Below are positions 61,001 to 64,000 of a stretch of DNA of 64,000 nt, in pieces (position 1 is the stretch's first letter; every line of letters starts with the position of its first letter). This DNA is from Gari tellinella (taxonomy: Eukaryota > Mollusca > Bivalvia > Cardiida > Psammobiidae). The notes under the pieces are model-generated. The model did no database searches. It had not been told where the DNA came from and saw only the letters and a program-made list of their open reading frames with translations. The DNA is taken from assembly GCA_922989275.2 (NCBI GenBank), contig OV277856.1, positions 88,121,038-88,185,037 on the forward strand, read 5' to 3'. A program made the translations under genes and the position numbers.

Positions 61001-63821
61001 CTAAGAGACATTAAAAGGTGTATTTTTTTGGGGAAATGTTTTCAGCTGCTACCAATCTTTAATACATGTACTATTGATGAGCCCAAAGAGTCAAATACAC
61101 ATAAATTTAAAGAACAAGTAAAAGCATCTTTATACAAGTGCTTATGTTAGGCACCCAGACACATACTGGTATGTGAAGGTTTTCAATTCAGCAAGTGTAT
61201 TAAATAACCATTTTACTTAAAGATTTATTAGTTTGTAGTTTTAAAGATAGCTGGCAACTTAATGCCTGATAAATATAATGCAGAAAACTCCTATGTATAT
61301 GTATACAGTATAGCACTAGGCTGCCAATACTCTGAGCAACTGTCAATTCACTGAACCTGTAGGAGCTTTCTTCATGACTTTTGTCCTGGATTTGGCTGCA
61401 ACCAGTCTGAACAACTGTCAATTCACTGAAACCTTTAGGAGTTTTCTGCATGACTTTTGTCCTGCATCGAGTAGTTACCTGTCTTTAAAGATGACCATTC
61501 TGTATTTTTCAGCATCACCCTAATACAAGTTTGATTGTTCTTGACACTGTAATCTATTTCAGACTACCATAGAACTCTGGAGAAGGATATTATGGGCGAT
61601 ACAAGTGGTCACTTCAAAAGACTACTGGTGTCCTGTTGTCAGGTAGGGTGTTATACCTTTCAACACTAAGTAACTCTTGTGGGTTATAAGGTTTCCTTGT
61701 GGGTATATTACCAAAACATGAACCAGTCCACTTGGAATTCTGGGTAGTTTGAATACTGGTCTAAATAAACAAACAGTGTAGACCCAGATCAGAGGGCTCC
61801 TATAGGAGCCCTCTGATCTGGGTCTTCACTGTTTGGAAATGTAATGAGTAAATTTTAACCAAGTCCATGGAGTTAAGTCCAAAGAGTCAAGAGTTTTTTT
61901 ACCCTTGTACAGTCATCTGTATTTAAAAAAAAACATGGCTCATTGATTAATGATACAAATTTGACTGTATCTTGAATAGAAATAGGCACTGATGTAATAG
62001 TTGCTGATACTACAGGCTAACAGAGCTGAGCTAACACCAGACCAGTGGCAGAAGCTACAGCAACAGGGACCAGAGGCCGTGATAGACAGGAACTTGGCAA
62101 AGCAAGATGCTCAGAACTTGTACCAAGCCGGCGAGAAGAAACTAGGAACTGATGAGTCTGCATTCCTTCAAGTACTGGCAGTAAGGCACTACTTTCAGCT
62201 GAGAGCCACCTTTGAGGAGTATGTCAAGGTAGGTAAACAACACAGCCATTAATATATATTGCAAAGATACACCTTTTAACACATTTGATTCATTCCTCCA
62301 CTAAAGAAAATAGTTCTACTTTATACAATCAAGAATGTGTAACATAGGAAATACTTCCTATATTCTCTTATTTGCGCATTCTGCATTACTTTCAACCTGC
62401 TTTAAGCAGTCACCTGTCTTCAAAACTGAAACGGGCTATGGAGTAAAGGGTTAACACTATTGTGAGTTATTTTGATATTTAGTCCTGCCATTATGACCAC
62501 TCAAATGTTGAATCACTGGTGATAAAGACAGGTGGCAGTTAAAAGGAGGCTGAAAGTAAACTATATTGCTGTCAGCAGCCACTTGTCCTGAAACATAGAA
62601 AAATAAGCCTCTTTTGTGATGTAAATGGTGGACTTTACAATAGTCAAACAAGGGTATTGGTCTATAGGTTTGGACTAATTTATATCTGTATTTCAGCTGT
62701 CTGGCCGTGATATCTTGAACTCTATAAGCAGAGAGATGTCGGGTGACCTGAAGGAAGGCTTTAAGGCTATAGGTAAGAAAATAGTTATGACAATTGTTAG
62801 AAAAAACACATTAGGTATAATTGCTGTACTTATCCTTTAAAAAAAACCTCTGCCAGTTAGCTTTATACTTCATCTGCTATCATGGTTTAACTCTTTGAAC
62901 CCTAGTCCCGCATATAGGCGTGCTTTTCAAACAATGTATGTGTGAATAGTACACATGTCCTATGCAAACAGTGAAGACCCAGATCAGAGAGCTCCGAAAG
63001 GAGCCCTCTGATCAGGGTCTTCACTGTTTGTCACAATGCCAAACATGGACAAAATCAACTCTTAAAAGTCAGAAATGGACTACTCTAAAATGGAGACTGG
63101 AATAGTCCATTTAAAGTTTCAGGGAGGAAAGAGTTAAGCAGTCAGATGCCATTGATACTAATAACATGGGTTTTCTTTTCGATTAGTAAGTGGCATACTG
63201 TGTTATGTCTGTCTGTCTGTTTGTTTGTTCATCAGATCTCAAATACAGATACTTTTGTGGCCAAGAAATGTTTTCAGGCTAAAACCGTATAAATTTATAG
63301 GATGTTTGCACATATACTACAGATGAACATAACGTCACAAGTCTGATATTCTTCAATTTTTCAAAGAATTAAGGCTAGGTAAACTTGGTAAATATACATA
63401 TTCTATTATAGTATATGAATAGGACAATGAGCGTGAATATGTTATGTTTCACTACTTTGAGCTGATTTTTTTAACCCATAGATACACACATTTACTAATT
63501 TAATTTAATTAATAGTTCCATATTGTACACTCATGAGTATGTATTATAGGAAATATTTTCTATATCCTGGTAGATGGTAGCTTAAAGCAGGCTGGAAGTA
63601 AAGCAGAATGTGCCTAAAGGTGCATTCTGCTTTACTTTCAACTTGCTTTAAGTGGTCATCTATCTTCATTGGAGTAAAGGGTTAAATTACAACTACAATT
63701 TTCTACAGTTATGAGTGCCAAGAACAGACCAGAGTACTTTGCTGACGAGCTGCACTCGGCCATAAAGGGTCTCGGAACTAAGGACTCCACCCTCATCAGA
63801 ATTATTGTCTCCAGGAGCGAG
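19262..63821 (+). CDS. Annexin with Gly/Pro/Tyr-rich N-terminus (3' end outside window)
   Basis: Thirteen coding exons are resolved: 19275-19415, 21519-21545, 23230-23542, 24642-24677, 51411-51706, 53594-53747, 54760-54854, 55455-55568, 58944-59034, 61563-61642, 62016-62228, 62697-62772 and 63709-63821. All borders are AG/GT and all phases agree, giving 583 codons. Residues 1-47 are basic/polyserine, 57-271 are a low-complexity Gly/Pro/Tyr/Gln region, and about 296 onward is the annexin core: repeats 1-3 complete and the start of repeat 4. Annexins bind acidic membrane phospholipids in a Ca2+-dependent way. The architecture matches vertebrate annexin A7/A11, but the N-terminus is longer (about 295 residues). 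The core exon sizes 95, 114, 91 and 80 are those known for vertebrate annexin genes. The gene continues past the right edge. Confidence 0.93.
19416..21518. other. Annexin intron 1
   Basis: Contains a tRNA-like sequence at 19905-19988 with a following T-run, and a family E-like hairpin fragment near 19553-19605. Otherwise it is AT-rich unique sequence with no supported exon. Confidence 0.5.
19905..19988 (+). tRNA. tRNA-like sequence with duplicated D-arm region
   Basis: A box A-like 'tagcgcagttagtatagtgg' is followed by a repeated 'gttgactatagtg' segment and box B GGTTCGAGACC (19966-19976), then TTTTTTTT at about 19990. The 18-bp duplication ('tagtggttgacta' twice) would disrupt tRNA folding. 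Likely a tRNA-derived SINE head or pseudogene. Confidence 0.5.
21519..21545 (+). CDS. Annexin exon 2 (27-nt microexon)
   Basis: A polypyrimidine tract and 'tttttcag' precede nine codons, GKIPPGSVP, then donor GTAAGT. Phase is 0 on both sides, so it could be skipped without breaking the frame. It joins exon 1 (..MKK) to exon 3 (GMYPGG..). The call rests on strong splice sites and the Pro/Gly composition. Confidence 0.75.
22118..22830. mobile_element. Three-level nest of family A MITEs
   Basis: The outermost copy (about 22118-22830) was entered at its 'gaccacTTTAAagcagg' site by a second copy (22166-22655, TTAA at 22162-22165 and 22656-22659). That second copy was entered at its palindromic centre by a third (22249-22492, TTAA at 22245-22248 and TTAT at 22493-22496). 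Removing each insert restores the normal order of the host copy. It lies in annexin intron 2. Confidence 0.85.
23230..23542 (+). CDS. Annexin exon 3: His/Gly repeats and GYP-rich region
   Basis: Acceptor 'atattgtag', 104 codons plus one base, donor GTATGT. The first ~35 residues are Gly/His-rich with the repeated heptad-like unit GGHGMPH (three times, 23266-23337). The remainder is a [20 protein letters not shown] sequence ending in polyglycine. Such Gly/Tyr/Pro regions are typical of annexin A7/A11 N-termini. The His repeats could bind metal (inference). The opposite-strand open frame over this exon is a compositional shadow. Confidence 0.9.
23543..24641. other. Annexin intron 3
   Basis: Holds a family E hairpin at about 24325-24485 ('cttaaaggaacgttctgctt' with inverted arms). 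The open frame just after exon 3 is readthrough into the intron. Nothing else is recognised. Confidence 0.5.
24642..24677 (+). CDS. Annexin exon 4 (branch-point exon for three transcript ends)
   Basis: Acceptor 'catctttcag', 36 nt ([13 protein letters not shown]), donor GTAAGT. Both sides are phase 1 and split a glycine codon. Its donor can join three acceptors in frame, each restoring Gly: 28371, 40517 and 51411. A 26.7-kb intron separates it from exon 5. Confidence 0.85.
26611..26859. mobile_element. Family A MITE inserted in a family G element
   Basis: Flanked by TCAA (26607-26610) and TTAA (26860-26863). On the left is 'cagtagaaccttgataactc..' and on the right '..tgctttgaaatgcaagtatg', the two halves of a family G element like that at 730-927. 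Confidence 0.75.
27570..28248. mobile_element. Family A MITE interrupted by family B' and C MITEs
   Basis: The host is bounded by TTAA at 27566-27569 and 28249-28252. Its sequence is interrupted after 'aagaaatattttcct' by an element with perfect ~29-bp TIRs (GGGGCCCGTTTCATAAAACT.. at 27672, complement ending 27912). A full family C hairpin MITE (27913-28104) follows directly with no spacer. Host sequence resumes at 'tttctatatcctagcagatt'. The two inner elements abut exactly. Confidence 0.85.
28371..28396 (+). CDS. Alternative terminal exon 1 (180-aa isoform)
   Basis: A pyrimidine-rich acceptor 'tttactttcag' ending at 28370 is followed, in the phase set by exon 4, by GYPQQRPY and a TGA stop (28394-28396). 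The residues match the composition of the upstream GYP region. The resulting protein would be 180 aa with no annexin repeats. The UTR would run right; the clearest downstream poly(A) signal with GT-rich sequence after it is at 31613-31618. The evidence is phase, acceptor and composition only. Confidence 0.6.
28397..31903. repeat. 3' UTR of short isoform and/or intron; MITEs
   Basis: Includes a family E hairpin at 28810-28915, family A MITEs at 29466-29710 and about 30137-30369, a family D-related piece at 30680-30890 and a family E hairpin at 31285-31365. Around 31430-31640 is a block with AATAAA (31613-31618) and a T/G-rich downstream region that is similar to 44345-44560. Confidence 0.55.
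31613..31618 (+). promoter_or_regulatory. Candidate poly(A) signal, short isoform
   Basis: AATAAA followed by 'ataaaaatacagtgttttct' and further T/G-rich sequence. Its wider context (31430-31640) is paralogous to the block around the AATAAA at 44522. It is the best candidate 3' end for the 28371 exon, about 3.2 kb downstream. Confidence 0.4.
31904..33124. mobile_element. Helentron-like elements (nested pair)
   Basis: Two 5' ends ('agctcacctgagcc' at about 31909 and 32099), the second inside the first. They are followed by a core of ~150-170-bp tandem repeats ('aatcttcttctcagaaac', 'gattgttcaaattatgaccc') and a 3' end with hairpin GGGCCATGGCC then 'atcttgtttt' (33100-33124). There is no coding capacity and no target duplication. 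Tandem core, shared short inverted ends, 3' hairpin and T-rich insertion site match non-autonomous Helentron ('pearl'/DINE-type) elements. Confidence 0.65.
33251..35055. mobile_element. Helentron-like element inside the left TIR
   Basis: Starts 'tttagctcacctgagccaaa' (after a T-run) and ends with 'caggtgagcgaatttagggc' and 'catggccctcttgttt', a 3' hairpin GGGCCATGGCCC. A TCTG/TCCG microsatellite follows the 5' end (33310-33378). It also contains a family D hairpin (33770-33840) and a nested pair of family A MITEs (34065-34556 with 34138-34380 inside). The uninterrupted right TIR gives the empty site: 'caggtatgtttt' joins directly to 'catgattt' with no duplication. Confidence 0.8.
34065..34556. 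mobile_element. Family A MITE containing another family A MITE
   Basis: The outer copy starts after TTAA (34061-34064). The inner copy 34138-34380 is flanked by TTAA (34134-34137 and 34381-34384), inserted where the consensus reads 'ttccaatttatacagtcatg'. Both have the central palindrome; in the inner copy the midpoint is 'gcgctttaagcgc'. Confidence 0.8.
36168..36479 (-). CDS. Unassigned open frame in long-TIR element
   Basis: 103 codons with one hydrophobic, probably membrane-spanning segment (about residues 46-64, [19 protein letters not shown]) and six cysteines. I do not recognise it, and its 3' part overlaps a family D-like hairpin (36110-36210). It could be an exon of an element-encoded protein or chance. 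No splice sites were confirmed. Confidence 0.2.
   Translation of the reverse strand: MVLCYRYVHKTHVFCKEIISQGVMTGDVFKGYTNPAELSKNYPLTSVIVHLLLVFIITGVLSVLSNMCAKYQFYLFHSKTRNPKCPLDNVCKQLLFWSRQDAA
36999..37034 (+). repeat. Run of 36 consecutive G
   Basis: An uninterrupted G homopolymer at 36999-37034 lies just left of a family A/E-like fragment. It could fold into G-quadruplexes and is prone to length errors in sequencing. Flanking open frames with polyglycine or polyproline are artefacts of this run. A C-run of about 15 lies at 46419-46433. Confidence 0.9.
37207..38140. mobile_element. Tandem-repeat element (gttgtc hairpin family)
   Basis: Begins with a short hairpin 'gttgtcagagagacaac' (37213-37229), then ~200-bp tandem units containing 'acctaaacgcagatttcgaa' and 'cacatgcac'. 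A copy in opposite orientation lies at about 54110-54715 in an annexin intron and ends 'ggcgagctttgttgtcgttc'. The layout (terminal hairpin plus tandem core) is again that of Helitron-superfamily non-autonomous elements, but it is a distinct family from the 'agctcacctg' type. Confidence 0.65.
38142..38364 (-). CDS. Zinc-finger exon in long-TIR element (truncated)
   Basis: On the minus strand an acceptor 'ttttttacag' is followed by ATG (about 38360) and 73 codons. The start has one classical C2H2 finger, CTYC-x12-H-x4-H ([20 protein letters not shown]), followed by a Cys-containing tail ([10 protein letters not shown]). The frame ends at a TAG (38139-38141) where the tandem-repeat element begins, so the original exon is probably cut. 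Single-finger N-terminal exons of this type occur in transposon-encoded proteins; that role is inference. Confidence 0.5.
38985..39926. mobile_element. Helentron-like element, ~160-bp core unit
   Basis: 5' end 'agctcatcctgagctagctc' at about 38999, then units of about 160 bp ('gtttacactctagaggccac', 'caatctttctcaaacttgct', 'gaattgctgaaaatgccata'), then the 3' end 'caggtgagcgatatcgaggc' at 39889 and 'cctcttgttg'. The same unit builds the element at 57528-58735. Confidence 0.75.
40407..40522 (+). repeat. 58-bp tandem duplication carrying a splice acceptor
   Basis: Unit 1 (40407-40464) 'ggttgtattcttgtgttcgt..' and unit 2 (40465-40522) 'gattgtattctagtgcttgt..' align end to end. Unit 2 ends '..ttattaccag|gt', the acceptor of the 40517 exon. 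Unit 1 has 'ttattacctcgt' at the same place, so it lacks the AG. The sequence before exon 5 ('ccagtgcttgtacgtgtatt' then 'tcactatag') resembles the same unit. Confidence 0.65.
40517..40698 (+). CDS. Alternative terminal exon 2 (232-aa isoform)
   Basis: Acceptor 'ttattaccag' ending at 40516; in the exon-4 phase it encodes [20 protein letters not shown], then a [10 protein letters not shown] segment, a Pro/Glu stretch ([10 protein letters not shown]) and a Lys-rich end ([10 protein letters not shown]) before TGA at 40696-40698. The protein would be 232 aa without annexin repeats. The acceptor lies in the second copy of a 58-bp tandem duplication (about 40407-40522). The frame stays open for 45 more sense codons after the TGA. 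A GTGAGA donor-like sequence overlaps the stop, but using it would not join exon 5 in frame. Confidence 0.65.
40795..40800 (+). promoter_or_regulatory. AATAAA within the post-TGA open frame
   Basis: A poly(A)-signal hexamer about 100 bp after the TGA of the 40517 exon. If used, the transcript would end near 40820 and the open frame after the TGA would be 3' UTR only. A second candidate is at 44522-44527. Confidence 0.35.
41461..42880 (+). tRNA. Class II (Ser/Leu-type) tRNA-like, interrupted by Helentron
   Basis: The 5' part GCGCTGG-TA-GCC-GAGGTAGTAAA-GGC gives an acceptor strand and a perfect 3-bp D stem. The 3' part has a variable-arm hairpin CTCC-GCAT-GGAG, box B GGTTCGAATCC (42861-42871) and acceptor strand CCAGAGC, which pairs 6 of 7 with the 5' strand. 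A run of more than ten T follows (about 42887-42900). Joined without the ~1.33-kb insert it would look like a long-variable-arm tRNA, though the anticodon stem does not pair well. Confidence 0.6.
41499..42831. mobile_element. Helentron-like array, 181-bp units (inside family B)
   Basis: 5' end 'agctcgcctgttcgtagaac' at 41501, then about six units of ~181 bp ('ggttaaagttttttggacgg', 'gttatgaagttggaatttaa', 'gacatgttttggacttaggt'), and a 3' end with inverted CAGGCGAGC and hairpin GGTGGCTTTGACACC before 'catttctggt'. Open frames across the units are not genes. Confidence 0.75.
43098..44239. mobile_element. Helentron-like array, 181-bp units (second copy)
   Basis: Same family as 41499-42831: 'agctcgcctgttcgtaaaac' at 43101, ~181-bp units and the same 3' end at 44239. 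Units 2 and 3 (43323-43690) are nearly identical to each other, suggesting recent unit expansion. The flanking host MITE gives an empty site without duplication. Confidence 0.78.
44324..45124. repeat. Candidate 3' end block and MITE D
   Basis: About 44345-44560 resembles 31430-31640, including AATAAAATAA (44522-44531) and a T/G-rich tail. A family D-like hairpin at 44618-44690 ('gaacctgatcagacagctcc' / complement) follows. Near 45050 'gatagaattgcagaaat' recurs from 31857, extending the similarity. Confidence 0.5.
44522..44527 (+). promoter_or_regulatory. Candidate poly(A) signal, middle isoform
   Basis: AATAAA with downstream 'tttctgtctcactttgcttg'. Its block is paralogous to the one around 31613. 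It is a possible distal 3' end for the 40517 exon. Confidence 0.35.
45125..45973. mobile_element. TA-flanked TIR element with captured Penelope-like end
   Basis: TIRs CACTCAGTGCAAAAAGAAAC (45127-) and its complement ending 45971 are bordered by TA on both sides, as for Tc1/mariner-type elements. Inside are a perfect-looking family D hairpin (45430-45500) and, on the minus strand, residues resembling the C-terminus of Penelope-like retroelement proteins ([19 protein letters not shown], about 45890-45825). There is no transposase. Confidence 0.7.
45690..45930 (-). pseudogene. Penelope-like element C-terminal remnant
   Basis: The conserved tail motif of GIY-YIG-bearing Penelope-like proteins (..[20 protein letters not shown]) is followed in the other frames by '[19 protein letters not shown]'-like residues. 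The reading frame is broken and upstream domains are absent. It is a fragment only. Confidence 0.5.
46684..46768 (+). tRNA. tRNA-like sequence (plus member of convergent pair)
   Basis: 'tggtcgagagagtagagtac' as a D-arm/box A region, box B GGTTCGATACC (46747-46757), and a TTTTTTTT tract just after (about 46771-46778). The spacing between the boxes suits a long variable arm. Acceptor pairing is poor. Confidence 0.5.
47405..47487 (-). tRNA. tRNA-like sequence (minus member of convergent pair)
   Basis: Minus strand: 'gagtaataggtagagtgtaa' as a box A region, box B GGTTCGATTCC (plus 47421-47431, written ggaatcgaacc), ending 'ccaatagaaa', then TTTCTTTT. It faces the plus-strand tRNA-like sequence at 46684. 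Confidence 0.55.
47748..49198. repeat. Intron DNA with one Helentron-like element
   Basis: From about 48029 ('ttagctcacctggcacgaag') to about 48585 ('caggtaagagattcagggcc' then 'atcatgacctcatcttg') lies a short Helentron-like copy with ~185-bp units. The remainder shows nothing recognisable. Confidence 0.55.
49281..49817. mobile_element. Family B TTAA element, 537 bp, with tRNA-like sequence
   Basis: TIR AGGGACTCGCAACCGGATGG at 49281; its near-complement ends 'ccatctggttgcgagtcgct' at 49817. TTAA is duplicated. Non-coding apart from the tRNA-like sequence at 49593-49682. A second copy is at 41153-43017. Confidence 0.88.
49593..49682 (+). tRNA. tRNA-like sequence with long variable region
   Basis: GTTTCCG at the 5' end pairs with CAGAGAC at the 3' end in 6 of 7 positions (one G-T). 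'ggtccattggtctaagcgg' is a D-arm/box A region and box B is GGTTCGAATCC (49661-49671). TTTTTTTTT follows at about 49687. It lies at the same position within family B as the interrupted one at 41461, but its anticodon and variable arms differ strongly. Confidence 0.55.
50173..50452. mobile_element. 276-bp mariner-type MITE
   Basis: Near-perfect TIRs CAGTACTGAACCTTATTAAA at 50175 and the complement ending 50450, each next to TA. The interior has a short tandem 'gcttgcaattcgatggcaat'. Non-coding. TA duplication and CAGT ends fit a Tc1/mariner-derived MITE. Confidence 0.82.
50534..51410. repeat. Half family C MITE and hairpin element before exon 5
   Basis: A family C copy starts at 50535 and stops at the hairpin (about 50632). 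From about 50995 to 51217 an inverted-end element ('aaggttgaggacccctaac' / 'aggaatcttcaacctt') contains an inner hairpin around 'ccatgcaaattgcatggt'. Confidence 0.55.
51411..51706 (+). CDS. Annexin exon 5: [10 protein letters not shown] repeat exon
   Basis: Acceptor 'ttcactatag'; phase 1 in (completes the split Gly), phase 0 out at donor GTACAG. It encodes residues 173-271. The middle is a 30-bp coding minisatellite (unit [10 protein letters not shown], about 51500-51600, three to four near-identical units) with degenerate copies on both sides. Without splicing the frame stops at TAG ten bases later. Repeats of this composition are typical of the annexin A7/A11 N-terminus. Copy number is likely to vary between individuals (inference). 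Confidence 0.9.
51707..53593. repeat. Annexin intron 5
   Basis: Holds a family D hairpin (52087-52160), a family G-related copy (about 52365-52590) and decayed family A sequence at about 53060-53375. No additional exon is supported. Confidence 0.5.
53594..53747 (+). CDS. Annexin exon 6: start of repeat 1
   Basis: Acceptor 'gttttag'; 51 codons plus one base; donor GTATGT. Residues 272-323 include [20 protein letters not shown] then AMKGAG, the entry to annexin repeat 1. The GAGT calcium loop is completed by exon 7. Confidence 0.93.
54760..54854 (+). CDS. Annexin exon 7: repeat 1
   Basis: 95 nt, phase 1 in and phase 0 out. It completes [20 protein letters not shown] and ends MYGK. The G-x-G-T loop (321-324) pairs with a capping Glu at residue 363, 39 residues after T, the canonical type II calcium site spacing. 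The intron before it holds the inverted copy of the 37207-38140 repeat. Confidence 0.95.
55455..55568 (+). CDS. Annexin exon 8: end of repeat 1, start of repeat 2
   Basis: 114 nt, phase 0 both sides: [20 protein letters not shown] through WSLHEAIS, residues 355-392. E363 is the capping residue of the repeat-1 calcium site. Donor GTAAGA. Confidence 0.95.
56592..57525. mobile_element. Helentron-like array, ~143-bp units
   Basis: Degenerate 5' end 'tttttagcttttatgatcgc', a (TCTG)n stretch, ~143-bp units and the 3' end 'caggtgagcgatatagggcc' + 'atggtggcccttgttttt' with hairpin GGGCCATGGTGGCCC. A sister copy lies at about 59108-60156. Confidence 0.75.
57526..58735. mobile_element. Helentron-like array, ~160-bp units
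   Basis: 'agctcacctgagctagctca' follows the previous element's 3' T-run immediately. Seven or so units ('gtttacactctagaggccac') follow, the same unit as 38985-39926, ending 'ggtgagcggttgttg' near 58738. The second element therefore used the T-run at the first one's end as target. Confidence 0.75.
58944..59034 (+). CDS. Annexin exon 9: repeat 2
   Basis: 91 nt, phase 0 in and phase 1 out: [20 protein letters not shown] through YKE. The calcium loop GAGT is at 393-396, and the cap is D435 in the next exon at the canonical spacing. Donor GTAAGT. Confidence 0.95.
59035..61562. repeat. Annexin intron 9: Helentron-like array and nested MITEs
   Basis: A family A left-end fragment at 59048-59077 is cut by a Helentron-like array (about 59085-60156, ~143-bp units). 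A partial ~160-unit fragment follows (60157-60265), then a family A MITE (about 60549-61035) with a second one in its centre (60633-60875). A tandem 'tgtcaattcactgaacct' pair lies at 61340-61435. Confidence 0.65.
60549..61035. mobile_element. Family A MITE with a family A MITE in its centre
   Basis: Inner copy 60633-60875 with TTAA at 60629-60632 and 60876-60879. The host palindrome halves read '..gcagaatgctcc' and 'ggagcattcagc..'. The inner copy is well preserved (its own centre is 'gtgcattaaggcac'); the host is decayed. Confidence 0.87.
61563..61642 (+). CDS. Annexin exon 10: end of repeat 2
   Basis: 80 nt, phase 1 in and phase 0 out: [20 protein letters not shown] then LLVSCCQ. D435 caps the repeat-2 calcium site. 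Donor GTAGGG. Confidence 0.95.
61643..62015. repeat. Annexin intron 10 with family D-like hairpin
   Basis: At about 61768-61838 there is a hairpin 'gacccagatcagagggctcc' with its complement, similar to 62965-63035. Otherwise nothing. Confidence 0.5.
62016..62228 (+). CDS. Annexin exon 11: linker and repeat 3
   Basis: 213 nt, phase 0 both sides, residues 450-520: a linker [20 protein letters not shown], then [20 protein letters not shown] and the first half of repeat 3. The loop K-L-G-T (491-494) replaces G-x-G-T, as usual for the third annexin repeat. In vertebrate genes this part is divided among more exons, so intron loss or a lineage-specific structure is likely. Donor GTAGGT. Confidence 0.95.
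62229..62696. repeat. Annexin intron 11
   Basis: A family A MITE with a decayed left half (about 62250-62450; TTAA at 62451-62454) and a weak family E-like hairpin at 62525-62590. Confidence 0.5.
62697..62772 (+). CDS. Annexin exon 12: repeat 3
   Basis: 76 nt, phase 0 in and phase 1 out: [20 protein letters not shown] then GFKAI. E533 is at the calcium-cap position relative to the KLGT loop. Donor GTAAGA. Confidence 0.95.
62773..63708. repeat. Annexin intron 12
   Basis: A family D-like hairpin at about 62962-63035, a Helentron-like start fragment with 'gtctgtctgtctgtttgttt' at 63205-63225, and a family A MITE at 63475-63681 (TTAA 63471-63474 and 63682-63685). Confidence 0.55.
63709..63821 (+). 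CDS. Annexin exon 13: start of repeat 4
   Basis: 113 nt, phase 1 in and phase 0 out, residues 546-583: [20 protein letters not shown] then [17 protein letters not shown]. The calcium loop GLGT (566-569) is intact; its capping residue would be in the next exon, beyond the window. Donor GTAAAA. Confidence 0.95.
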
Positions 63822-64000
63822 GTAAAACATTATTTCTCTTAAATCCTTCACTGCCAAACCTACACAAACTGTCTGGATCCAGATCAGATGCTGAAGAATT
63901 GTTTGCAAAACCCAGTGAACTCAGATGTCTGATCAGAATCCAACCCTTTTGATATTCATTATAGAAGTTTCTTCTGTCAAAGTCTAAATTTAACCCCTTC
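63822..64000. repeat. Start of annexin intron 13
   Basis: A family D-like hairpin remnant at 63872-63945 ('gtctggatccagatcagatg'). The window ends in the intron. Confidence 0.5.

Overview
The window looks like nuclear DNA of a mollusc, most likely a bivalve. It is AT-rich, its genes have introns with GT/AG borders, no stretch is gene-dense, and it is packed with non-autonomous transposable elements. Many of these have the 'agctcacctg...caggtgagc' ends and tandem-repeat cores that I associate with bivalve genomes. The species call is inference.

Two protein genes are supported. (1) On the minus strand at about 6.0-8.8 kb lies a GT10-family (alpha-1,3-type) fucosyltransferase. It has one large exon and a probable small terminal exon. 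(2) On the plus strand from 19.26 kb to beyond the right edge lies an annexin with a long Gly/Pro/Tyr-rich N-terminus (A7/A11-like architecture). Thirteen coding exons are resolved, all with GT/AG borders and matching phases, giving 583 codons before the window ends inside annexin repeat 4. In the 26.7-kb intron after exon 4 there are two further phase-1 exons (28371 and 40517). Each would join the same donor in frame and end the protein early. The locus therefore appears able to make a 180-aa and a 232-aa protein with no annexin core, as well as the annexin itself.

Layout: 1-6.0 kb, palindromic MITEs and a TIR element carrying two tRNA-like sequences; 6.0-8.8 kb, fucosyltransferase; 9.4-12.6 kb, a minisatellite with a 725-bp higher-order repeat; 12.6-19.2 kb, repeats including a 2-kb long-TIR element with a perfect 11-bp target duplication; 19.3-24.7 kb, annexin exons 1-4; 24.7-51.4 kb, the giant intron with alternative ends, a 5.75-kb long-TIR element and a stack of nested insertions; 51.4-63.9 kb, annexin exons 5-13 with Helentron-like arrays in the introns.

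The most unusual observations concern the mobile DNA. A roughly 250-bp TTAA-targeting MITE (family A here) has a palindromic centre reading GCC-TTAA-GGC. In four copies another TTAA element has landed at exactly that central TTAA. Separately, several TIR elements carry tRNA-like sequences with an internal box B and, in most cases, a downstream T-run like a Pol III terminator; two of these elements hold a convergent pair. Repeat-family letters (A to G) are local labels for this window, not database names.
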